Below, piece after piece: positions 17,220-26,786 of a stretch of 33,579 nucleotides of DNA. Within the stretch, counting starts at the first letter, position 1; each line of letters begins with the position of its first letter. The notes under the pieces are model-generated. The model was given only the letters and a program-made list of their open reading frames with translations. It searched no databases and was not told the origin of the DNA. Source of the DNA: Saprolegnia diclina VS20 (lineage: Eukaryota; Oomycota; Saprolegniomycetes; Saprolegniales; Saprolegniaceae); NCBI RefSeq assembly GCF_000281045.1, contig NW_008246108.1, positions 428,044 to 461,622 of the forward strand. Direction: 5' to 3'. A program made the translations under genes and the position numbers.

Positions 17220-18422
17220 ATGTCCAACCCGCATCTCAAGGCCGCCAAGAAGGAGGCCAGCACCGCCAAGCTCGGCGCCGCCCACGGCGAAGACATGCCA
17301 TTGACCGGCCATGGCACGCGCACGGTCAGCCAGTGCGAAGCCATCAAGGACGTCATCCTCGGCAGCAACGTCAACGCGCTCCTGCTCGTCGCGCCGTTCG
17401 CTGCGTGGTCGTACTTTGGCCACTGGTCGCCCATGTGGGTCTTTGGCCTCAACTTCCTCACGATGATGCCCTTGGCCAACATCTTGGGCGAAGCCACCGA
17501 GACGCTCGCCGAGCACACGGGCGACACGATCGGCGGCCTCGTCAACGCGTCGTTCGGCAACGCGGTCGAGATCATCATTGCGATCTTCGCCTTGAAGCAG
17601 GGCGAGATCGAGCTCGTCCAGTCGTCGCTCATCGGTTCGATGCTCTCGAACCTCCTCCTCGTGCTCGGCTGCTGCTTTGTGAGCGGCCACTTTGGCGGCG
17701 CCAAGGAGTCGAGCTTCAACGGCGCCGGCGCGTCGATCAACATGTCGCTCCTCTTCGTCTCGAGCTTTGCCATGCTCGTGCCCTCGTACTACCAGTCGAC
17801 CATGACGCACGACACGCAGTTGGAGCACGAGCAGGCTGTCCTCGGCCTCTCGCACATCTCGGCCATCTTCCTCGTCCTCATGTACGCGCAGCTGCTCTTC
17901 TTCCAGCTCTACACGCACAAGGCCGAAGTCGACGAGAAGGAGGAAGAGCACAAGCCGGCTCTCTCGATGGCGTCGTCCATGATCATCCTCTGCCTCGCGA
18001 CCGTCGCCGTCGCCTTCTTCTCCGAGTGGCTCGTCTCGTCGGTCGATGAAGTCACCGAGACGTCGGGCATCCCCAAGGCGTTCATTGGTATCATCCTCCT
18101 CCCGATTGTCGGCAACGCCGTCGAGCACATTACGGCGCTCAAGGTCGCGTACAAGAACAACATGGAGCTCGCGATGGGTGTGGCCATCGGGTCGGCGACG
18201 CAGATCTCGCTCTTCGTCGTGCCCGTGTGCGTCATTGCCGGCTGGATCATGGGCCAGCCCATGACGTTGGCCTTCAACACGTTCGAGGCCCTTACGTACA
18301 TCTTCTCGACGCTCATCGTGTACGTCATCGTCGCCGACGGCAAGTCCAACTGGCTCGAGGGCTCGATGCTTCTGACGCTCTACTGCCTCGTCGGCCTCTC
18401 GCTCCTTGAGATCACCATCTAA
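17220..18422 (+). CDS. Ca2+/H+ exchanger, CAX family
   Basis: 400 residues from the first in-frame ATG (17220). CAX proteins use the proton gradient of vacuolar or other acidic membranes to remove cytosolic Ca2+ (also Mn2+ in some). Both signature repeats are complete: c-1 at residues 90-150 with ASFGNAVEIIIAI (Glu117), and c-2 at 290-340 with LLPIVGNAVEHITALKVA (Glu302) and GSATQISLFVVP. About eleven hydrophobic segments are visible, and an acidic loop (DEKEEEH, 238-244) separates the two halves, as in the family. Length is normal for the core. The N-terminus is only about 45 residues before the first membrane span, shorter than the autoinhibitory tails of plant CAX1. Single exon with strong codon bias (C/G third positions), suggesting good expression. 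Confidence 0.97.
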   Translation: MSNPHLKAAKKEASTAKLGAAHGEDMPLTGHGTRTVSQCEAIKDVILGSNVNALLLVAPFAAWSYFGHWSPMWVFGLNFLTMMPLANILGEATETLAEHTGDTIGGLVNASFGNAVEIIIAIFALKQGEIELVQSSLIGSMLSNLLLVLGCCFVSGHFGGAKESSFNGAGASINMSLLFVSSFAMLVPSYYQSTMTHDTQLEHEQAVLGLSHISAIFLVLMYAQLLFFQLYTHKAEVDEKEEEHKPALSMASSMIILCLATVAVAFFSEWLVSSVDEVTETSGIPKAFIGIILLPIVGNAVEHITALKVAYKNNMELAMGVAIGSATQISLFVVPVCVIAGWIMGQPMTLAFNTFEALTYIFSTLIVYVIVADGKSNWLEGSMLLTLYCLVGLSLLEITI

Positions 18423-19056
18423 GTCGCTTCCATGTTGTTGAGCTAACACGTTTCTCTTGACTTGTGTTGCTTCTCGCTTCTCTTCGCTACAAGCCATGCA
18501 GAGGCTGCACGGTCGATGCGACCCGACTGGCCAACGCCAAGTCATTGCACCGCCTCGCCGCTACGACCGTCGCCAGAGGCAGTCGCCAACGTAGAGCGAT
18601 GAGCTGCGTGCAGCGCACCGGCAACGGCCGTCACCGATGCGTCGGTACCGCAGGCAGTCGCTGGCCGTGGCGCGTGATCGACGGCGTTCTTTCGGATATG
18701 AGCTCGGTGGCTCGTTCAAGCTCCAGCGCAATGCCGGCGCCTCGCCTTCTCCAGCAACTCGAGTAGCGTCAAGCAGCTAGTCCACAAAAGCGCTGCAGGT
18801 GCCCTGCTCGACCCACTTGGTCCAAGCCCTCGTCTCGCAACAGTGAGCTGCTTGGTAGCAGTGGCCACGCTGGTCACCAAGCGTCCGCGATGACTGCGAG
18901 CTCGCTCGCCCAAGGTCCTCGGGCTGTAGACCCTAACCCCGTCCTCCCACGACGGCGACTAGATTCTTTTGGTCCGTAGTGCGTGCAGGTATTTTGCAGT
19001 TATGTACAGGACTATTAGACGAGAATCGTGTTGGAGCACTAGCAATATGGCCACCG
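18423..19056. other. Convergent intergenic region
   Basis: 634 bp between the 3' ends of the CAX gene and the coiled-coil gene. Weak open frames only; no domain, RNA gene or repeat found. Confidence 0.5.
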
Positions 19057-21777
19057 TCATCGCTCGACCATGACCTTGCCCGCATGCGTCTTCTTCTTGG
19101 CCGCGCGCTCCTTGTAGCGCGCTTCGAGCACCTTGCTAAACGCCTCGATGATTTGGATTTGCTCGAGCGTCACGTCGTCGGCTTCGTGGGCCACGAGGTC
19201 TGCGAGCGCCTTCTCAAACGTCGCGGGGGCGGCCACCGGGCGGGAGGCAATGAACTTGGTGTACGCGGCTTCGGCCGCCATGGCCTCGATCGCACTCGCC
19301 TGGGCTTGCTTGGCGAGCGCTTCCTCGGCCTGTCGCAGCGCCTGCTTTCGCTGCTCGACGTCGGCCAACTTTTTGGCAAGTCGCTGGTTCTCGGTCGACG
19401 GGGCGTTGTGGCGCCGCTTCTTCTCTTCGAGCCGCGCCATGAGCTGTGCGTGCTTGGACTCGCTCTCGTCGGCCGCCAACTGGGCAAGCCGCGCGCGGTC
19501 GACTTCGCTCGCGGCGAGGAGGGCGGCCACGGTCGCACTGTGGTCGTCGACCACGCTGGTCGGCGTCGGTGCAGCCACTTTTTTTGCGTGCTTCTTTTGG
19601 AGTCGTGCCTGCAACCGCGCGTCATGCGTCGCTTGCTCTTGCTGCAATTCGTCGTCCAATCGGGCGCGGTCGGCCGCGTTCTCGGCCTGCATGGCTTCGA
19701 GACGCGCCTTGGCGGCTGCGGCCGCGCTGAGCTGCTCGGCGTCCGACGCGATCTGCGCTTGGAGCTCCATGTGCTCTTGCTCGAGCGCCGCAAGGACCGG
19801 CGGCGGCGGCTCGTCGTCGTCCGTGTCCAGAGTGTCGTCTGCCGGCGCGCCGCCCGCCGGCGTGTCGTGGGCCCGTTGTCGGCGTTGTGCCAGGCGAGCG
19901 TCCAATCGCGCTTGATGCGCCGCCTTCTCGGCCTCCAACTCGGTGGCGACGCGAGCTGCTTCGCGGGCATGGGCTTCGTGCAGCGCTATCAGCGTGGCCT
20001 CGTTCTCGCTGGCCTGCGTCAGCTCGGCGGCGAGCGCGGTTTGCGCCGTTGCGAGCTCGGTGCGCTCTTCTTGGAGTGCTACGATGGCTTCGCTCGACTC
20101 GGCTTCGACGGCGTCGACCGGATTGACCCGTGCGAGGAGCCGTGCTTGGTGCGTCGCCTGCTCGGTCGCAAGCTCCTCGTTGAGCTTTTGCGTCTCGGCT
20201 TCGTTGGCCGCTTTGAGCGCGTCGAGGTCGTGCTGTTGCTGGAGCGCGAGCCGGCGCTTGGCGGCTGCCGCCTGCGCCGCCGCCATCTCGGCCACGCGGA
20301 GCGCATTCGTCCGCTCTTTGACACAGGCCGCTTCGTGGGCGCGGACTTTGGCGTCGAGCGATGTACTAGAATTATCTTGCGTCTTGGCTCGCAGCCGATC
20401 CACGACGCGGTGGGTCGTCGCCTTCTCGAGCTGCGAACGCAGCGCGAGAAGCTCGGCGTCCTGCGCTGCCGCAAGCGCTGCGAGCTGCGCTTCGTATTCG
20501 GCTTGGAGCGCGGCGGCCTGCGAGTCGGCAAGGGCATCGATCGCGTCTTGGTCCATGCTGTCGCCACCAGCCGCGTCGTTGGGCGAGAGCGACCGCAGCG
20601 GCGAGCTGCCGTCGGCGTCGACGACCGCATTGTCGTCGGTCGGCAGCAGCGTCGTGAGGTCGTTCCAGATGGCCTCCATGAACGACCGGCCGTTGCCGTC
20701 GCGCATCGCTTCGTGGAGCCGGCGCACGTGCACATCGGTGTCCCGCAAAACGCTCTCGTTGAACGCCGCCCACGTCTGCGCATACGTCGTCACGAGCTCG
20801 GCGAGCGCGACGCAGCCCTGCATCTCGACGACCTTGCGCATCGGCGTCGTCGACGGTGTCCACGTGAGTTCAATTTCGGCCAAGAGCCGGCTGCGCTGGT
20901 ACGCCAGCGTATCTTCCAGCAGGCGGCGCTCGTCGGTTTGCATTTGCATCACGCTCGGCGCGTCGGCCAAATGGGGCGCGCTGTCGAGACGCCGGCGCCA
21001 CGCCCCGTCGAGGTGGTCCCGCAGGCGGTTGTCGTTGGCGTCGCACTCGTCCAAGAGAATCCGGATTTGCGCTTGGTACGCTGGCAACACCGAGACAAAC
21101 GACGCAACCTCGCGGTCGTCTTCGACAAGAGTGTCGAGGCGGTGGTAGAGGTCGTTGAGAAACGCGTCTTTGGTGCTTGTAAACGCTGCGACTTGGTTGG
21201 TGTAGAAGGCCACTTCGGCGTTCGCGCGCACCCACTTGGCGACGTCCTGCTCCCACCGCAGCGTCTGGACGTCCGTGTCGAGGTGGGCGCCTCGTGGGTG
21301 CCAAGAGAGTGCCTGCACCATCGAGTCCATACGTTTGAACTGCCGCGAGAACGCGTGGAGGGACGCCACGAGCCGTCGCGCGCGCAACACGCGGTACGTC
21401 TTGTACAGTCCAACGGCTACACCGCAAACGACCGTGAGCGCGATCGCACTGGCGAAGAGCGACTTGGCTGTCGACATGGACACGAGCGACGACGACGATG
21501 TGGTGTCGGTGGCGAGCTGCAAGACGCGGAGGCCGTTGCAGAGCGCGAGGCAGTCGGCCACCGACTCGCGCACGATGCACGCTGAGCCGCTGAGGACACC
21601 GTCGCATTGCACCGCGACGAGCCGTGTCGCGGGCGTCGGCGCCTGCAGCAGCAGAAACGTATCGCAGAGACGTTGACATGCAACCGAGACTTGGGCCAAC
21701 GAGGGTGGCGACGGCAGTGGGAACGTCGTCCACGACGCCGTCGTGTTGCTCGTGCAGGCAAAGTCGCCGGCACCCAT
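19057..21777 (-). CDS. Membrane-anchored coiled-coil protein with internal repeats
   Basis: 906 residues from ATG 21777. Residues 1-100 hold seven Cys (8, 34, 38, 58, 67, 76, 80) and no clear signal peptide. A transmembrane segment follows at about 104-126 (SLFASAIALTVVCGVAVGLY), then Arg/Lys (RVLRARR), so the N-terminus is probably lumenal or outside and the remaining 780 residues cytosolic. Residues 130-400 are mixed helical; from about 430 to the end the protein is a long Ala/Glu/Gln/Arg coiled coil. At least three modules end in a similar block (EQATHQARLLARV, EKAAHQARLDARL, EQATHDARLQARL), with a looser fourth (SKHAQLMARLEEK). One linker is Pro/Asp-rich (DTDDDEPPPP). No named family recognised; a tether or scaffold is plausible. 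ATG at residue 101 would remove the Cys-rich part and is the alternative start. Confidence 0.82.
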   Translation of the reverse strand: MGAGDFACTSNTTASWTTFPLPSPPSLAQVSVACQRLCDTFLLLQAPTPATRLVAVQCDGVLSGSACIVRESVADCLALCNGLRVLQLATDTTSSSSLVSMSTAKSLFASAIALTVVCGVAVGLYKTYRVLRARRLVASLHAFSRQFKRMDSMVQALSWHPRGAHLDTDVQTLRWEQDVAKWVRANAEVAFYTNQVAAFTSTKDAFLNDLYHRLDTLVEDDREVASFVSVLPAYQAQIRILLDECDANDNRLRDHLDGAWRRRLDSAPHLADAPSVMQMQTDERRLLEDTLAYQRSRLLAEIELTWTPSTTPMRKVVEMQGCVALAELVTTYAQTWAAFNESVLRDTDVHVRRLHEAMRDGNGRSFMEAIWNDLTTLLPTDDNAVVDADGSSPLRSLSPNDAAGGDSMDQDAIDALADSQAAALQAEYEAQLAALAAAQDAELLALRSQLEKATTHRVVDRLRAKTQDNSSTSLDAKVRAHEAACVKERTNALRVAEMAAAQAAAAKRRLALQQQHDLDALKAANEAETQKLNEELATEQATHQARLLARVNPVDAVEAESSEAIVALQEERTELATAQTALAAELTQASENEATLIALHEAHAREAARVATELEAEKAAHQARLDARLAQRRQRAHDTPAGGAPADDTLDTDDDEPPPPVLAALEQEHMELQAQIASDAEQLSAAAAAKARLEAMQAENAADRARLDDELQQEQATHDARLQARLQKKHAKKVAAPTPTSVVDDHSATVAALLAASEVDRARLAQLAADESESKHAQLMARLEEKKRRHNAPSTENQRLAKKLADVEQRKQALRQAEEALAKQAQASAIEAMAAEAAYTKFIASRPVAAPATFEKALADLVAHEADDVTLEQIQIIEAFSKVLEARYKERAAKKKTHAGKVMVER

Positions 21778-22262
21778 GAGACTGAAACGCCCGATAAGAC
21801 GCGGCGGTTGACCGGTTCGAAGTGGCGACCACTCGCAATGACACGGTTGACATCGCCACCACCATCATCTCTAGATGTGAGTTAGTGTAGTTTTCTACGT
21901 TAGCTTCAGTCACCCGCGTCGCCCGGCGCTCCGGTTGAGGCCCACAACACATAGGCTCTGTCGCTTCAAGTTTCGCAAGCGTGAACGCGTGAGCTCACCG
22001 CCTGTAGCGAGGCAGGACGGTCGGTGGTGCGGCCCAAACACGAGGCTACTCGGACCAGTTGAAGCAGGACATCTCAAGGCAGGCGCAGCACGGTAGCAGT
22101 ACGACACGGACCCATCGCTGCGACGGGTAGCCACTCAACGGCTTGGTTGTAGCAAGCAACGGGCTGTGCCAAACGCAAGCAAATGCAGGGGCCCTCGACT
22201 CGTACGCCGTGCCCAACACCAACATTTGCAGTCCTCGTTGAGGAGGAGGTGAATCTACTGCG
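21778..22262. other. Intergenic region
   Basis: 485 bp between two minus-strand genes; it must hold the promoter of the coiled-coil gene and the 3' end of the kinase gene. No CCAAT array or other motif stands out, and the open frames have no recognisable content. Confidence 0.4.
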
Positions 22263-25160
22263 TTAATTCTTCAAGTCGAACGAAAACTGGCTGAAGCGCC
22301 GGCTCCACTTGGTCTTGGCGCTCGAAACGTCGTGGACGGCCGATGGCGGGCCCTCGCGCGTAAACTCTGGGTCCACGTACCGCGTGTCCGTCTCGCTCGA
22401 CTAGACACATATCCGATCTTAGGCCAAAATCTCGACATCAACGACGGTCCCCTACGAGGTGGGGGCGCCAGAACGCGGGCACTTGACGCGCCGCGAGCTT
22501 GGTCCAGTTGACATCGCGAAAGAACGGGTGGGCCTTGATCTTCTCGACACCAAAGCGCGCGTTCGGGTCGCGGTTCAAAAGCCCTAGTCGCTTAGTCGTA
22601 CACAGAAATGTCGCACGGCGACCAATTACCGAGCACGAGCGACTTGGCGTCTTTAGGAAACTGGGGTGGGAACTGCACGTCTTCGCTCACGATGCGCTGG
22701 AGCATGATGCGCTCGTTCTCATGGTAAAAGGGCGAGACGCCCACGAGCATCTCATACTACATGTCTCATAAGACAATGTATTCCATCCAAAGACGTACAA
22801 AGACGATGCCAAAGCTCCACCAGTCGTACGACTTGCCGTAGTCGCGCGACCCGTCGGCGGTTTGCACGAGCGCTTCGGGCGCGACATACTCGGCTAGCCA
22901 CTGGTCAGTTGATATACTGATACATATCTCGCGTACCGGTGCCCGAGAGCGTCTTGACGCCGTGGTTGGTGCCGTAAATGTGCTGCTTGGACAAGCCAAA
23001 GTCCACGACGCCAATGTGTCCTTCGTCGTCAATCATAACGTTCGACGGCTAGCACAACATGACAATATTGGTGCGATTGCTCACTCATCACAAGTACCTT
23101 GAGGTCCCGATACAAAATGTTGAGCGAATGCAAATACGAAATCGCAAGCACGAGCTCGGCTGCGTACAAGCGCGCGCTCTGGATGTCCAAGCCACCGCCT
23201 TTTTCATTGAGGTGGTAGAACAAGTCGCCGGCCGCATAGTACTTCATGCCTACATGCAATATTGTCATGTAAAAAGAGTGCACACAGTGAGAGCTAGACT
23301 TGGGTACCGAGGTAGAGCCGCTCGTTGGTTTGAAACGCAAAGATGAGCGACGAGACGTACGGGTGGTGGAGGCGCTGGAGGATCTGGCGCTCCTCCATCG
23401 CGTTTTGCATATCGACCGTGTCCATGGTCGACTTTTTCAAAATTTTGATGGCAAAGATGCGCCCGTCTTGCTTGTAGCGCACCATCATCACCTACAGGAC
23501 GTGTATACACACCCTCTAGTCGAAGAAGAGGGTACGGCGCCAAAGCTGCCGCGGCCAAGCACTTGGAGCATCTCGAAATCTTCGATCGTCAGCGACTTGT
23601 GCGAGATCACCGTCGGCGCCGGCGGACCTACGCCCGACATGAGCACCGCGTCGATCCACTGCAGTGTCTACGGTCGCCTGGCTCGCCGAGCGGGGTAAGT
23701 GGCTGCAAGAACATCCCCGAATCTACAGTCGCGGTTCGGATGGTACGTCGAGCCCGTCCATGTACCTTGGCGGGGCACGGCTTGCAGTGGCGCCGGCGGC
23801 GGTGCCGTCGCCATCGGGACGCTGGCGGCCGGCGCGAGGTGCGTCCCCTAGAGAGCACAAATATTTGAATATAAATATGTAGTCGATATGATCTTACCGG
23901 ACGGTATAATGGCTCGTGGGGCATCGCGAGAAGCATGCGGCTGTCCGGTCGCGTGCGCTTACGCTCCGTCATGCTCATAAAGTAGTGCTCGAGCGCGATT
24001 TGCACATTGCCGCCTGCGTGTGTTTCGTATCAATGTATCAAGTGCCAGCGAGATGTACCGGCGCCGTCGAGGTACGGCAGGAGCTGGTCGCGCGTCGACT
24101 GTGTCCCGACGACCGTTTGCATTTGATCGAGCTTGGCCTCGCGCTGCGTGAGCTCGTCCACCGTGACCGACGTGCGACCCGAGCCAAAGAGCGAGCTCGC
24201 GTCATCGTCGTCTTCATTGACGCGCGAGAGACGCGGCGGCCGCGCCTTGTTGACGCGGATGTTGAGTGGCGCAGGGATCGCTGTCGTCTTGGCGAGCGCG
24301 AGCGCGGCCTTGGCCGACAGCGCCGGACGAAAGTACAGGCGCCAGTGGCCGCTACAAGCTGTAGTCAGCGCTGCAAGCTTATCGAGAGAACGTACTCGGT
24401 CGGGCGCGTCAGGCCGAGAAAGCACCGGTGGACGTTGTTGAGCGGCGTCGCGACCTCGTTCGTGGCGATGGCGACCGGCTTGTTCCACGGCAGGTTCAGC
24501 GAGAGGCCGATGCTCTGGACGTGCCGAATGCAAATCTCGCGGTCTTTCCAGCGGTAGCTAGTGAGGAAGAAGGGCTCGCCGACGCTCATGACGGCGCCGA
24601 GGCCGAGGCCACGCACGACAAACTTGTTGCGGTCGTCCGTATCGCTCACCTAGACGAGACGTTGAGCGCGACAAGAGGGTTGTTGCAGGATGTACCGGCC
24701 GCCACTGGAGCGCATTGTTCTTGCGCGCACTCAGCCAAAGACCGTTGCACTCGAGCGAGACAATGTCGCCGTTGCGCAAGAGCACGTCCGTGCCCGGGCT
24801 GCCGCGCTTCCGGAACCGCAGCACGCGGAAACGCTCGTTCAGCGTCGTGACGGCGTCAACCGCGCCCGTTGTGAGCGTCGCCGACCCGTTGAGCGTGCTC
24901 AGCATACCCGGTGCGTCGAACGGGTGCAGCGTCAATGGCATCGACGAGCGGATGCTCTTAGTCGGGTCGATGGCCTCGGTCGGCGTCGCCTGCGCAAAGT
25001 AGAGGTTGACGGCGGTCGACACATCGTTCGAGGCCGCATGGAGGCACGAGAGGAGCACGTTCGTCGGGACCTCCTCGCCGAGGATCGTGCGGATGAGCTC
25101 GAGCTCCGAGGAGCCTTGCGCGGCCACGGGCCGGGATGGGCGGCGACTTGCTGCCATCAT
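22263..25160 (-). CDS. AGC-family protein kinase with UBA-like and beta-trefoil-like N-terminal domains, about 13 exons
   Basis: Exons on the minus strand: 25160-24696, 24649-24396, 24351-24059, 24013-23898, 23847-23766, 23722-23536, 23491-23308, 23239-23098, 23048-22937, 22893-22799, 22756-22630, 22583-22456, 22400-22263, with introns of 42-68 nt. Order of parts: a UBA-like helix bundle ([20 protein letters not shown], then [10 protein letters not shown]); a beta-rich block like one lobe of a fascin/MIR trefoil ([18 protein letters not shown], then [17 protein letters not shown]); a second UBA-like block created across a splice ([20 protein letters not shown]); a Pro-rich linker; and the kinase. 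Kinase motifs: [56 protein letters not shown]. The AGC tail has YVDPEFT and a hydrophobic motif FSQFSF, so it is a likely Ser/Thr kinase activated by T-loop phosphorylation. One join (inside 23722-23640) is out of frame by one base as drawn, so this could be two genes with the kinase starting at ATG 23640. Confidence 0.85.
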
Positions 25161-26054
25161 GCGTGCTGGCGTTCTTCGACCAAGATCGCAGTCACACGCC
25201 ACTAAATGTGGCATCTGCCGCATATAAATACATTGCACACGCCATGCGACGTCACGATGTGTGCACCGCGCCGATGGCGAGGGCAGGCACGGCGGCAGCC
25301 CGACAAGACTATAGCAGTGGGCGCCTGCCAATAATCACAGCCATCACAGCGTCTGTGTTGCGCAGCGACTACGGTCGCATGCGGCTCGTGCCGAATCCGC
25401 AATGCCGAATCCAAGCACCTCAACAATGGTCGTCGTGTTTTTTGCGGGCGTCGACCAATCACATGCCGCGCTGTCGTCGGCTGCGAGTTAAAAGCGGCAT
25501 CTGCCACAAAGCGACGTGGCAGTCACAGGGCACTCTGTCGTCCACGGCACACCTTGGCTCTCGTTGCACTTTGCTGTGTAGTACACTGCACATCATTGTC
25601 GCCAGTGTCATAGTATGCAGAAGGAGGTGAATTGTGAAAGGAGGGGTAGAATGCGTTAAAGTGGTAAAAAGAATTGAAATGAGAGGGGTGGGGGTGGCGC
25701 ACGCGCACACCCCCGCTGGCAAAAATTGCGCTGTGGAGGAACCCGAAGGCACTCCTAGACCATTACAGCACCGGAGTGCATGAAGGCCTGCTCCGGCCCA
25801 AGTCAACCCCCGAGTTGATCAGGGTCGAGCTCCAGCCAGGTAAGTATGATCTACAAAGAGATTATACTGGGCGATTGCTAGAAACAAAATGCAGGAATTT
25901 GTGGTCGCCACGTACGAATCGACTCCAGATTCAACATGTCGCATGCCTGTCAACAGATTTGACTACACTTTTGTATGCATGTGAGCGAAAGACACGGAAG
26001 ACATCGCAACGTCGGGGTCGTGCTAGCTGCAGAGCTTATCCAAGGATCTACAAT
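25161..26054. other. Intergenic region
   Basis: About 0.9 kb. A CCAAT box at 25,455-25,459 may belong to the kinase promoter (minus-strand gene to its left). A purine-rich plus strand at about 25,617-25,705 (GGAGGTG, GGGGTGGGGG types) could form unusual DNA structure. No gene recognised. Confidence 0.4.
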
Positions 26055-26366
26055 TTACCACCACCCACAACCGTACGGACCGCAGCGCCAGCGAGGACCC
26101 CAGTAAGGACCCCAGCCAGGACCCCAGCCACCATGGCCCCAGCCACCATGACCCCAGCGACCATGGCCCCAGCCACCATGACCCCAGCGGCCATGACCCC
26201 AGCGACCATGACCCCAGCCACCGCGCCATTCCTGGTCAGAGCGCTCCGTCGGCACGTCCGGAGGCGTTGTTTCCTTCATCACAGGCGAATCCGGTGCAGT
26301 GGGGCCGGAAGGAGCAGTGTTGGCCGCAGCGACAGCGAGCATCGTGATCAAGCACGTCGTCTTCAT
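26055..26366 (-). CDS. Secreted Gly/Trp/His-repeat protein
   Basis: 103 residues from ATG 26366. A signal peptide (MKTTCLITMLAVAAA) predicts secretion, with cleavage near residue 15. Residues 16-47 are Pro/Thr-rich. Residues 51-80 are six pentapeptides WGHGR or WGHGG, followed by WGPGWGPYWGPRW and a short tail with two Cys (95, 100) ending CGWW. Regularly spaced His and Trp suggest metal (Cu/Zn) binding, wall association or membrane insertion, but none is shown. An in-frame ATG 48 bp upstream (26414) would bury the signal sequence, so the inner start is preferred. Glycine-rich secreted proteins are known in cell walls of plants and oomycetes. The repeat region is a 15-bp minisatellite, so length variation between strains is likely. 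Confidence 0.75.
   Translation of the reverse strand: MKTTCLITMLAVAAANTAPSGPTAPDSPVMKETTPPDVPTERSDQEWRGGWGHGRWGHGRWGHGGWGHGRWGHGGWGHGGWGPGWGPYWGPRWRCGPYGCGWW
26132..26216. repeat. 15-bp coding minisatellite
   Basis: Six near-identical 15-bp units (CATGGCCCCAGCCAC-like on the plus strand), differing mainly at one codon (Gly or Arg). They encode the WGHG(R/G) pentapeptides of the secreted protein. Such arrays expand and shrink by slippage or unequal exchange. Confidence 0.75.
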
Positions 26367-26786
26367 GGAGGCAGGAGGTCGACAAATCCAATTTGAGGGT
26401 TCGAGGACGGCCAAGTCTGGACATCCTGGAAACTCCCAGGAATCGCGCTAAGATCGTAGTCGCAACGCTTCAGCGATCGCTTGGAAATCGCCGGTAAGGT
26501 CGTGCCAACAATTTGCCATGAGCTCTTGCCGTAATAACCTACCAGTCATATATGCTAGCTACAATGTCAAACGCTCGCTGCGAGCTTGCGCTAGCATCTA
26601 ACTGGAGTTTACGTCCGTTGCGTGCAACATGAAACAATCTCTAATGTTATTGTCTTGACCAAGTCCATATCGCAATGATCGATGGCGTGTCGACTCTTCA
26701 GTTTGGCGGCGGCGGACGCCATCAACTGGGATCTCAACGGCCGTGGTAGAAGTGAAAGCATACATTTGTCTTAACAAGATCTACTA
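26367..26786. other. Intergenic region
   Basis: 420 bp holding the promoter of the Gly/Trp/His protein and the 3' flank of the SGNH hydrolase. No motif or gene recognised. Confidence 0.4.

Noticed and set aside
16869-18545. 558-codon minus-strand frame rich in Arg, Glu, Asp, His
   Set aside because: It is the antisense of the CAX exchanger, whose forward frame has both complete signatures.
18979-21585. 868-codon plus-strand open frame rich in Arg, Leu and Val
   Set aside because: It is antisense to the 906-residue coiled-coil gene. Its composition reflects the GC3 bias of that gene, and it shows no domain of its own.
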